Assembly (NCBI GenBank): GCA_037176705.1
Contig: CM073885.1
Location: 219,492,290 to 219,556,289 of the forward strand
Source of the DNA: Molossus alvarezi
Lineage: Eukaryota > Chordata > Mammalia > Chiroptera > Molossidae
Reading direction: 5' to 3'
DNA: 64,000 nt
A program made the translations under genes and the position numbers. Below the pieces are notes generated by a model. It searched no databases. It was not told the DNA's origin and was given only the letters and a program-made list of their open reading frames with translations. This document shows, one piece after another, positions 54,636-64,000 of the stretch (the stretch's first letter is position 1; each line of letters starts with the position of its first letter).

Positions 54636-56593
54636 TACTGACCAAGGGGAGAAAAAGCTATAGCTACCTTGGTTCTCTGGGGAGGAGGGTTTCTCAGTAC
54701 CTTAGGGGCAGCACCCATAGATTTAAAGGTGGAATGAAGTCTCTCTTTTTCTCATTCAACTCCTTTATAAAAAATTTTAACTTTATTTGGCCACTGTGCT
54801 CCATTCCAATGTTGTGATAGAAATGCCCAAAGAACTATCAACATTTGATTTGGCACAAGCATCCTTGGTTATCTTCCAGCCTGGAAATGGAGAGTCCCGG
54901 TTCTGCCTGGCACTGGCCTCATGCTACCCTGGAAGTCCCAGAGTAGGAAGAGCCTGGTTCAGGGAGGACAGAGGAGCTGCCCAGGCCTGTTCTGGGCCCC
55001 AGCTGAAAACTGCTGCCCCCTTCCAGGCATGGTGGGGCCCACCTCCCAAAAGAGATTGAAAATCTTCAAATTCCACTAAAATAACAGTAAAGAAATTATT
55101 TAAATACAAAAACCTAAGAGGCAAAGTAAGCCGTTGTTAAATGGACAAGTGGTAACTGACTTAATGGACCAGAGAAAGTAGAATCCTCTTTGAAAATCAA
55201 GGAAATCTTGAAGAGGAATTATTCATACTATAAAACCCCACACAATAGATGTAACCCCAAACCCAAAAAAAGACCTACATCAAAGCATATCATTGCGATA
55301 TTTCTGAACCCTGAGTCAAATAGGAGACCTTTAAACTTTTTAGAGAGAAAACAAATGGGTTGTTCCTGAGGCTAGGGAGCTGGGGCTGTAATTAGCAAGA
55401 TAGTTTAGTATCAAGTTGGCTGGGCTTCATACCTACTAACCAAAACCCTTGGCTAACTCTTGACTCCTGGTAACCCAAACCTCTGTCTGGGTTTACATGT
55501 CTTTGTTCTGAGTTTCCTGGTCTGGGGCCCGCCTCAGGTGACTATCCTGACTTGCTTCCTTGTCTTTCTACCTTCTGCTTCAGCTCATTTCTCTGGATGT
55601 GGCTTCTCATCCTCTTGGCTAAAGGGGTCCACTGACTGGGTTATCCATCTTCATTCCTTTAAGACTGTCTAGGCTGTATGCTGCTCAAACTAGGAATATC
55701 AGACCCTCTTGTTAATTATGAGTATTCTGTCTCACTTAACATTGTAGAAACATTTCCCCATGGTACACCGTAATTGTTCCTTCTCTCTCTCTCTTTTAAA
55801 AGACACACTTTCAGGTCTTGAATAAGTATACCCAACTTCAAAATGCCACAAAGACATAAATATAGTCAGTGGTTTTGTAAAGAGCTTTACTCCTAACTGA
55901 ATATTTAAGAGCAATACACAATGTTTAAAATATGTTACATAATTAATCATGTATTTATGCAATGCGCATATGTTATTCAGTGACAATATGGTTTGATTGT
56001 CAAATGACAAAATGTTGTGACTAATATCTGGACAGATGGACAGTGAGTATCTGAGCTAATAATTTTACCCTTTTTTGGTAAATTGTCTCATAATTTTCTA
56101 CTTTATACTGTGCTTAGTATATTTCTCCAATTCAGGTAAAAGAGCACAAAATATTTTACCTGTGCCACTCTTTCAGCCAAGTCATTAAACCATTCTTCCA
56201 AGAAATCAGCATTATAGATCTCATTGACAGAGAGTCAGGGACAAAGGCTCCGATTTTGGAGGTCATCAAATCAGAGTCATACAATCTTGGAGGATAACTG
56301 AAGAAATTCTCTTGAAATTTTAAGCAGAACCAGAAGGTGGGGGGTGGGCAATCTTTTCTTCAGCTAAATTTGTAAATCTCTTTTATGGTCCTGGATTGAA
56401 TCATGCCTGCTCTGCCACTTCTAAGAAAGGCACATAAAACACTTCCTTTTGTCTCTTGTGAACAAAGGTAAGAGTGGACTCACTGCCAGCCCTGCACAAG
56501 TAAAACCAGTGCAAGGAGATTCTGCTCACTGGCTGCAAAGCCCTGGAACAGGTAGGATGTCTCAGTGGGAGCCAGAGGAAAAAGATTTATCAG
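54636..56593. other. No gene recognised in ~2 kb
   Basis: Open frames reach 120 codons only where they run out of the VES. A slightly GC-richer block (54880-55070) gives overlapping 66- and 90-codon frames on opposite strands, neither with a domain or splice sites I can support. 55440-55690 is pyrimidine-rich. No repeat family can be named. Confidence 0.4.
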
Positions 56594-56622
56594 GAACAAT
56601 GGTATTCTCTCTTTTTTTTTTT

Positions 56623-56707
56623 GGTACGTGCCCCTAGTGGGGACTGAACCTGGGACTCTCTGGTCCGCAGGCTGATGCTCCAACCACTGAGCCAAACAGG
56701 CCAGGGC
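56623..56707 (-). mobile_element. 85-bp head-only VES-type SINE, second copy
   Basis: On the minus strand it reads gccctggcctgtttggctc, A-box, B-box ggttcagtccc, ctaggggcacgtacc and then directly an A-run (T-run at 56610-56622). The VES body is absent. Duplications gaacaatggtattctc (56594-56609) and gaacaatgatattctc (56708-56723) differ at one base. Length and end point equal those of the copy at 24200-24284. Confidence 0.9.
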
Positions 56708-56854
56708 GAACAATGATATTCTCAAGACAATAGCCCCAAATATTAAAATGGAATCATTGGTAAGAGAGATATACAACTGATAGTTTAGTAATGATGATGA
56801 AAATAGTTGTCTCCTCTAATTCTAAACGCAAGAATTAGAAATGAAGTGATGTGA

Positions 56855-57121
56855 GCCCTAGCCGGTTTGGCTCAGTGGTTAGAGTGTTGGCCTGCAGACC
56901 AGAGAGTCCGGGTTCAGTTCCTGCTAAGGGCAGGTACCTTGGCTGCAGTTTGTCCCCGGCCCCTGGGGTCGTGTTGGTGGCAGCCAGTCGATGTGTTTCT
57001 TTCACGTCGATGGTTCCCTCCCTCTTCCTCCCTTTCCCCCTCCTGCTCTATCTGAAGATAAATGCAAAAATGTCCTCGGGTGAGGATAAAAAAAATAATG
57101 AAAAATAATAAAAAAAAAGAA
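56855..57121 (+). mobile_element. VES SINE, younger subfamily
   Basis: gccctagccggtttggctcagtgg head, B-box ggttcagttcc, and atgtcctcgggtgaggataaa followed by an A-rich tail with AAT units. A 12-bp duplication, aagtgatgtgag, lies at 56844-56855 and 57122-57133. Confidence 0.94.
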
Positions 57122-57171
57122 AAGTGATGTGAGTGGCAGTTGGCTGGTGTGGTGACAGCACACATTGTATA

Positions 57172-57300
57172 CAGTGGTGGGCAAAAGTAGGTTTACAGTT
57201 CATGTGGAAATAATATAAATAAATAATACAATAATTAATAAGTAATAAAAGAATAAACTCTTTTGTATGGTCACAACTGTGAACCTGCTTTTGCCCACCC

Positions 57301-57302
<2 letters not shown>
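57172..57302. mobile_element. Mariner-type MITE, 131 bp
   Basis: Terminal inverted repeats of about 28 bp face each other. The left begins cagtggtgggcaaaagtagg and the right, reversed, cagggtgggcaaaagcagg, both ending ...acagtt. The interior is AT-rich with no open frame, so the element is non-autonomous. A TA precedes the left end; the right TA is not intact because a (TG)n run follows. This fits the Tc1/mariner pattern. Confidence 0.85.
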
Positions 57303-57335
<33 letters not shown>

Positions 57336-57340
57336 ATGCT
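57303..57340. repeat. (TG)n microsatellite
   Basis: A (TG)n run with a (CG)-containing end (tgtgcgcgcgtgtatg) directly abuts the mariner-type MITE. Confidence 0.9.
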
Positions 57341-57479
57341 TAAATTAGTTACGAATACATAAACCTATAAAGAAACTAGAAAATATAAGCAAATAAATAC
57401 ATATGTACTTACTAATTATAATAGGTGCTACGAAGGACATGAACAGGGACAGGCCTATGTTGTGGCTCTACAATGCCTG

Positions 57480-57800
57480 GGACACTTGCCATTCCTCTCC
57501 AAGCACTTCTACTCACATCTTCATGCCTTTGCTCAAGCTCTTTCCTCTACCTGAGAAGTTAGTTGCCCTTATATTTGCAAGTATAAACACTTAATCTCCA
57601 AAGCCCAGGACATGTTACCTTGTTGGTCCAATAAGGGCCAATAGGACTTCCTCTCTCGGTCCTGCTGTCACAGCTCTTGCTACATTTTGCCTGGTATTAC
57701 AGATACTTCCCAGTGAGGTGACGAGCAACTTAGGAGTAGAGACTGTGTTTTACTGATTTATGTTTTCCTGTATTTTCATAAGTAGGAGCTCAGTAATGCT
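57480..57800 (+). repeat. L2 LINE fragment
   Basis: The block gcctgggacacttgccattcc, cttcatgcctttgctcaagc, ctctttcctctacctgagaag, then agtagagactgtgttttactg and tagga gctcagtaatgcttgg follows the L2 3' end order. Ancient, with no open frame. Confidence 0.75.
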
Positions 57801-58089
57801 TGGCTGGGATCTCCAAGACCATCAAATTCAGATGATGCAACTATGAGTTACAATCAAGTATAATTTGACCCGTCTCTCAATTCCCCATGGACGTGCCCTC
57901 AGCTGCTTCAAATAGATGAGGCAGATTTGCTGTTGATTTTTCAAGTCAAAGCCTAGGATGATAACATTGATGTGGTGTAGTAGAATATTAGAAATATATG
58001 TTATGAGAGCTGGGATTAATTTGGATACTGCACACCTGGCCTCAGACATACGTGCATCAACAAGCTGCCTGTGATGCAAATCAGATCCT
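57801..58089. other. No gene or repeat recognised
   Basis: An 83-codon minus frame (57828-58079) has no domain. Nothing else is seen. Confidence 0.4.
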
Positions 58090-58370
58090 AGTGCTCACAG
58101 TGCCTGTCTAAGTGGGGAGAGCAGCCACGATTTGTTTGCACACCTCTCTCTTAATCACCACTCTAGAGCCTCTTACTCTCAGCTGTCTCTAGTTCTGCAC
58201 GGGCTCCAGCTGGCTTCACCTGGGAACGATCTGACGGCGCCTCACTTCCTGCTTGACCACGCACCTCTTTCTTGCCTTCCATACTTGTGTTACACGGTGC
58301 AAATAAACTTCTCTTTCATGACCAAGCTAAACATGTTTTATCACTTATAAGTGAGTACTGGCTAATACGA
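58090..58370 (+). mobile_element. Possible old LTR end
   Basis: The order of a C-rich part, cacggtgcaaataaacttctc (polyadenylation-like AATAAA), and tcacttataagtgagtactggctaatac at the end resembles the R-U5 side of an old LTR. Family and limits are not certain. Confidence 0.35.
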
Positions 58371-58399
58371 GGAAGGAAATATAGGGTGTCAGGTCTATG

Positions 58400-58600
58400 A
58401 ACAATATGTGATCTTAATTCTCACCGAAATTCAAGAAGTAGAAATTATCCATTCCGTTTTCTAGATGAAGAAACTGAGAATTGTCAAAGGTGAGTACCTG
58501 GGCCAAATTCACATGGCTCTTAAATGACAGAACTAGAATTTAATCTAGGTATGTTTGTTATCACAGTATTACTTCCATACATCCTGTTGCCTCTCAAATA
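58400..58600 (-). repeat. MIR SINE fragment
   Basis: This reads as reverse-complement MIR core: ttctagatgaagaaactgag, ggtgagtacctgggccaaattcac and gacagaactagaatttaatc. Confidence 0.7.
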
Positions 58601-58689
58601 TTGATAAGATAAATGATTCAAGTTGAATGCATGGCTTTTTAAAATTAGGATAAAGCAATTATCCAATTTAATTAAACTCAAATTTAAAA

Positions 58690-58765
58690 AGCAAAAATAT
58701 AGATGTGAATGTGTGTGTGTGCGCTCATGTGTGCTTGCATGTGTGTGTGTATGTGTGTGTTCCCC
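58690..58765. repeat. (TG)n-rich microsatellite
   Basis: Interrupted TG repeats (gtgtgtgtgtgcgctcatgtgtgcttgcatgtgtg...) span about 58708-58762. The 135-codon minus and 89-codon plus frames across it are repeat artefacts. Confidence 0.85.
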
Positions 58766-58889
58766 AGCTCTGGTCGCTGAGAAAATCCAGGAGCTGCAAA
58801 CCTCAAATAGAAATTCACACACCTGGTGTCCATATACTCCTTTTAAAATATCATTCTTCACTATAAGAAGCCAAACCTTTTTGGAAGAA

Positions 58890-59760
58890 TAGCTGATTCC
58901 AAGGCTGGAGCCAAGAAAATACAACATAAACCTAGAACATGTTGTTGTGCCAAAAAGTAAGTTAGATCTTTAAAAGTGATGACATTTCACTGTGACACAG
59001 AAGCCAGCTTGAAGGCACATAACACTGGCCAAATTGGGCCCAATGTGAGCAACAAAATAAATAACAGTAATAATTTACAACTGATTGAATAAAACAGATC
59101 CATGAGTCCATAGTGATATAATGCATGAATGAAAATATTTTTAATTTGACGAGGAACAGAATATTTACATGATCTCAAAATAACTCATAACGAAATACTT
59201 ATTAATTAGAGTGTAAAGACATAACTTTACGGTAAAGAAGCCTGATAGGCACGACCCTAATCAGGTGATCAAAGTTAACCTCACCAATAATGTCGTAAAT
59301 CAAAATTGTGTACCACTTGATAGGATACAATGAGATGAACACAGCATCTTTTTTGTGATATTCCTACCGAACATGCATTATCTGAATCTAATCACAGGAA
59401 ACATCAGACACAGATGAAGGAACAGTCTATTAGCTATTTGGCTTGTAATCTTCACAAAATATCATGGTCATGAAAATGAAGGAAAGACTAGGGAACTACT
59501 CCAAACTGAAAGGATAGAGACATAGCAGCTAACTGCAACAGGAGAGCCGTTTGCTGAGAGAGTAAATCTTAAGTATTCTCACCACATAAAAGTAAAGAAA
59601 ATGGTCAGAATGTGATAAACATGTGCATTAACTTGATTGTGCAGATTAGTTTACAATGTTTACCTACATCAAAACATCAAGCTGTATACCTTACATATAT
59701 ACAACTTTTATTTGTCAATTATTTCTCAACTAAGCTTGGAAAAAATAAAAACCGCAAAAA
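58890..59760 (+). repeat. Old L1M 3' UTR
   Basis: Sense-strand L1M 3' end: gatccatgagtccatagtgat, ggaaacatcagacacagatg, aatatcatggtcatgaaaatg, agactagggaactactcc, tcaaaacatcaagctgtatacc and aattatttctcaactaagc are in order. It ends at an A-rich tail near 59760. Confidence 0.75.
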
Positions 59761-60399
59761 AGTGACACAGTAGAAACAAAAAAATAATTGTGTAATAGGA
59801 ACAAGAATGAAGAAAAGAAAATGAAGTGAGAGTCAGGAAATGTGAGTTTCAGCTCTGGTTCTGCCAATAACTACCTACCTTTGCAGCTGTGAGCCCCTTC
59901 CAGTCACAGAATTCAGACCAGAAAGAGACCTCAGACTGCATTTTGTTCAACATGCTTGCTTGTCACTTAGGAAACTGGCGCCCCAAGAGTTTCAGTTAAA
60001 GTTTGGCCAGCATTTGTGGCAAAGGGTGGTAGTGTCACTTTAAAATATGAGTGCCTAAGGTGATTAATCTTAGGAGACAAAGTTCGTCCCAGACCTCTGC
60101 AACCACACTCAGATTTTTCCTTCACCTCCTTCTACTCTCAGACTTACTCAATTGTGCAATTGTGTACCATGGAGGAAATTTTTCCTAATTTCATCTGGAA
60201 TTACTTTCCTAATTCAGACTTCTCTTTCATGCTTTTGTTCCCCAAAGTGAGTCATGTTGAATTCAAGACCCTTTCAGATACAGTAACAAGAAGAGTGGCC
60301 ACACAGTTGGTACATATACCATTGGTAAATGTTGTTAGTTTTTTATATATAATATGGCATATTGAATAAAATAATTATAATATATACTATATATAATTA
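59761..60399. repeat. Unassigned, with a possible MIR/L3-type relic
   Basis: 59890-60010 (cagaattcagaccagaaagagacctcag...cacttaggaaactggcgccccaagag) resembles an old LINE/SINE antisense block. The remainder, including an AT-rich run (60340-60400), is not recognised. Confidence 0.35.
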
Positions 60400-60575
60400 T
60401 TATATATATTCATGCTTTTGGTCTTCATAATATCTTTGTGAGGATAGTGCTATTATTATACCTATTTTACAGATTAGGGAACTGAGGTATAGAGAGGTTA
60501 AAGGACTTGCCTAAGATGGTGCAGCTGGTAAGTAGTCAGAGTCTGGGGTCTTTCTTTTGGCTGTACCAAGGATAT
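60400..60575 (-). repeat. MIR SINE fragment
   Basis: cttcataatatctttgtgagg, attatacctattttacagattagggaactgagg, ttaaaggacttgcctaag and ctggtaagtagtcagag are the reverse complement of the MIR 3' half and core. Confidence 0.82.
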
Positions 60576-60716
60576 TATGCAAAACTTGGTTTTTTTTTTA
60601 GGCCTAGTTCTAATCTATTTAATGGGATGCAGACTAAATTTTATAATTTCTTAGCCTCATAGTAATGGGTGCATTCATGGTGGTGTATAAAATACGTAAT
60701 TCATTCAGTATTGTCT

Positions 60717-63700
60717 CCAATTTTTTTATTATTGAAACACAGTTGACATATATTATATTAGTTTCAATTCTACAACTGAAACTAATATATGTTTGTGATT
60801 TAGCACTTATATATCTTATTAAATGATCACATGATAAGTCTAATAACCATTCATCATCATACAAAGTTATTACAATGTTATTGACTATATTCCCTATGCT
60901 GTATATTACATTTCTGTGACTTATTTATTTTATAATTGGAAGTTTGTCTCTCTTAATCTCCTTTTCCTATTTTGCCCAGCCTCCACATCCCTCCACTCTG
61001 GCAGTCATCAGTGTGTTCCTTGTGTCTATGAGTCTGTTTTGTTTTTCAGATTCTACATATAAATAAAATCCTATGGTATTTGTCTTCCCTGTCTGAGTTA
61101 TTTTACTTAACATAATAACCTCTAGGTCTATCCATGTTGTTGCAAATGGCAAGATTTTATTTTTTAATGACTGAGTAATATTTCAGTGTGTGTGTGTGTG
61201 TGTGTGCGTGCACACATATACATTTTACATTTCCTTATTTATTCATGTATGCTTCTGCTTTTGTGCCAGTACCTAACTGTTTTGATTATTATGGCTTTGT
61301 AATAATAGTTTGAAAACAGGAAGCATGATTGATCCAGCTTTGTTCTTCCTCAAGATTGCTTTGACTATTTGTGGTCTTCTGTGGTTCCATACAAACTTTA
61401 GGATAAATTTTTTCTTGTTCTATGAAAAATGCTGTTGGTATTTTGATAGGGATTGCATTGGATCTGTAGATTGCTTTGGGTAGTGTAGACATTTTAGCAA
61501 TATTAATTCTTCCAGTCCATAAGCATGGTATATCTTTTCATTTATTTGTGTCATTTTCAATTTCTTCATTAATGTCTTATAGTTTTCAACTATAGTTGTT
61601 TTACCTCTGTGGTTAAATTTATTTCTAGATATTTTATTCTTTCTGATGTAAATGTAAATGGATTGGTTTCTTTATTTCGCTTTTTGCTAGTTCTTGGCAT
61701 ATAGAAATGTGATAGATTTCTGTATATTAACTTTGTATTCTGCAACTATACTGAATTCATTTACTTTAATAGTTTGAAGTTTTCAAGGTTTTATATTTGT
61801 ATAGTACCATGTCATCTGAAAATAGTGACAGTTTTAATTCTCCCTTTCCAAATTGGATGACTATTTTTTTTTTTTGTCTGATTATGGCTAGGACTTCCAA
61901 TATTGTGTTAAACAAAAGTTGTGAGAGTGGCAGCCTTTTCTCTTTCTGATCTTGTAAAAACTTTCAGATTTTCACCATTGAGTGTGATATTAGCTATGGG
62001 TTTGTCATATATGTCCTTTGTTATGTTGAGGGTACATTCCCTCTAGAGTCAGTTTATTGATACTTTTTAGCATAAATGGATGTTTCATTTTATCAAATGC
62101 TTTTAGTGCATCTATTAATTTTATCATATGATTTTATCTTTTGTTTTGTTAATGTAGTATATCACATTAATTGATTTGTGCATATTGAACCATTCTAGGA
62201 TCCCTGGAATAAAGCCTATTTGATCATGGTATATGATCCTTATAATGTATTATTGAATTTGATTTCCCAATAATATTTTGTTGAGGATATTTGCACTAGG
62301 AGTATTGACCTATAATTTCCTGTCTCTCTCTCTCTTTTTAAGTGTTTTTGTCTTTTTTTGGTATCGGAATATAATGCTGACCTCATAAAATAAGTTAGAA
62401 AACATATATTCCTTTTACATTTTTTTTTTTTTTTGAAAAGTGAAAGGGATAAGTATTAACTCTTTTAAATATTTTGTAGAATTCACCTGTGAAGCAATCT
62501 GGCCTTGGACTATTGCTTATTAAGAGGATTTTTATTATTGTTACTGATTCGATAATGTTGCTAGTAATTCCATTCAGATTTTCTCTTTCTTCCTGAGTCA
62601 GTCTTGGAAGATTGTGTATTTCTAGGAATTTATTCATTTTTTTTCTAGATTGTCCAGTTTTTTGGTGTATAATTGTTCATAGTAATCTCTTTTGATTCTT
62701 TGTATTTCTGTAATGTCAGTGTAGTTTCTTTTATTTCTATATTATTTATTTGGGCTTTGTCTCTTGTTTTCTTGATAAGTCTGGCTAACAGTTTTTCAAT
62801 GTTGTTTATCTTTTTAAAGAAACAGCTCTTAGTTTCATTGAACTTTTCTTTTGTTTTTTTAGTTTCTATTTTATTTATTTCTGCTCTAATCTTTATTGTT
62901 TTCTTCCTTATACTCACTTTGGGCTTTGTTTGCTCTTCCTTTTCTACTTCCTTTTGATGTAAAGTTAGATTGTTTATTTAAGATGTTTTTTGTTTCTTGA
63001 GGTAGGCCTGTATTTTTATAAATTTCCCTCTTAGAATTGCTTTTGCTGTGTCCCATAGATTTGGGAATGTTATGTTTTCATATTCATTCATCTTGAGGTA
63101 TTTTTAAAAAATTTTCCTCTTTGTTTTTTTTATTGACTCTTGGTTTAGTAGTGTGTTGTGTTTTTTTCAGTCTTCTTATAAGTGAGTCCTGGTTCATCAG
63201 AAAAGATGCTTGATGTGAATCTTCTTAAATTAATTGAGGCTTGTTATATGATCTATGATGTGATTTATCCTTAAGAATGTCCCCACTTGAAAAGAATGTG
63301 TGTTTTGCTGTTTTGGCATGGAATATCTGTATATATCTATTAAGTCAATTTAATCTAATGTGTCAGTTAAGGCAAATGTTTTTTATTCATTTTCTGTCTG
63401 AATGATCTATCCATTGATGTAAGTGGGGTTTAAAAGTCTCCTACTATTATTGTATACTATCAATTTTTGTCTGTGAATATTTGTTTTATGTATTTAGGTA
63501 CTCCTATGGTAGGTGCATAGATATTTACAAGTGTTATATCCTCTCTTGTTGGATTGATTCCTTTATCATTATGTAATGCCCTTTTTTGTCTTTTGTTATA
63601 GGTTTCATTCTAAATTCTGTTTTGCCTGATTATAAGTATTGCTACCCCTGTTTTCTTTTCATTTCCATTTGCATGAAATATCCCTTATTTTAGTTTGTGT

Positions 63701-63825
63701 GTGTTTTTAGCCCTGAAATGAGTCTCTTGTAAGCAGCATATAGATGGGCTTATTTTTTTTTTTAATTCATTCAGCCACCCTATGTCTTTTGATTAGAGAA
63801 TTTAATCCATTTACATTTAAAGTAA
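60717..63825 (-). mobile_element. Old L1, minus strand, ORF2 with a deletion
   Basis: 3' UTR text (ttgaaacacagttgacatat, gtatattacatttctgtgac) begins at 60717. At about 61260 the ORF2 C-terminal text jumps to the RT C-terminal region (gccagtacctaactgttttg), skipping roughly a kilobase. RT, linker and endonuclease-coding text then continue to tttacatttaaagtaatt at 63825, where a VES begins. The longest frames (90 codons, 62645-62917) are broken. It has a (TG)n at 61183-61208. It is older than copies A and B by divergence. Confidence 0.85.
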
Positions 63826-64000
63826 TTTTTTTTTTTTATCCTCACCCGAGGACATTTTTGCATTTATCTTCAGATAGAGCGGGAGAGAGAGAAACATCGA
63901 TGTGAGAGACACATTGAGTAGTTGCCACCTACACGACCCCAACCAGGGCTGGGGACAAACTGCAACCAAGGTACCTGAGCGGGAACTGAACCCCGGATTC
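63826..64000 (-). mobile_element. VES SINE, cut by the window end
   Basis: The 3' half is present from the T-run and tatcctcacccgaggac through acatcgatgtgagagacac to the B-box side (gggaactgaacccc). The head lies beyond base 64000. It is inserted in the old L1. Confidence 0.92.

Noticed and set aside
54787..55124. Possible exon in the GC-richer block with overlapping frames on both strands
   Set aside because: No supported splice sites, no domain and no continuation; neither strand is favoured.
58520..58927. 135-codon minus-strand frame with threonine/histidine repeats
   Set aside because: The repetitive part is the antisense reading of a TG microsatellite; the rest lacks any domain.

Overview
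The window is mammalian intergenic DNA, most likely from a microbat (Yangochiroptera). The main evidence is about 22 copies of a tRNA-headed SINE that I recognise as VES, a family known from bats. Most copies carry a G(T/C)CCTCGGGTGAGGATAAA-type 3' end. The rest of the sequence is LINE-1 of several ages, MIR and L2 relics, MLT1/MaLR and other LTR pieces, and small DNA-transposon MITEs. I see no supportable host protein-coding gene, no rRNA, no free tRNA, no CRISPR array and no prokaryotic features. Almost every long open frame is an L1 ORF fragment or lies in a SINE or simple repeat. The bat family and species cannot be fixed by eye.

Layout. 1-4380: mostly single-copy-looking DNA with old repeats (two VES, a MIR split by a VES, a hAT-like fragment, L1M and L2 relics). 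About 4385-24085: one very old minus-strand L1 whose pieces can be rejoined across at least six later insertions. These are a VES, a young L1 that carries two VES of its own, an LTR that is itself split by a 5'-inverted L1, another VES, an L1 3' stub, and a nearly full-length young L1 (about 17213-23001). 24090-42050: scattered L1M, L2, MER5-like and VES insertions, one unidentified processed-pseudogene-like copy (35765-35990, minus), and the emptiest stretches (31566-33540, 36000-37470). 42064-44437: a second 5'-inverted L1 with a VES whose tail has grown into a ~300-bp purine microsatellite. 44887-50712: a second full-length but more decayed L1. 50740-52430: an MLT1 LTR with MaLR internal sequence. 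53089-54039: two VES in tandem interrupted by a solo LTR. 54040-60700: VES, a mariner-type MITE, L2, MIR and an L1M 3' end. 60717-64000: an old minus-strand L1 and a VES cut by the window end.

The window works as a record of successive retrotransposition events, not as a set of cooperating genes. Reverse transcriptase and endonuclease sequences are present only as broken L1 copies. The most notable observations are an 85-bp head-only VES-derived SINE form present twice with separate target-site duplications, the nested insertion order inside the old L1, two 5'-inverted (twin-primed) L1s, and the solo LTR inside a VES dimer. I found no candidate for a new enzymatic or defence system.
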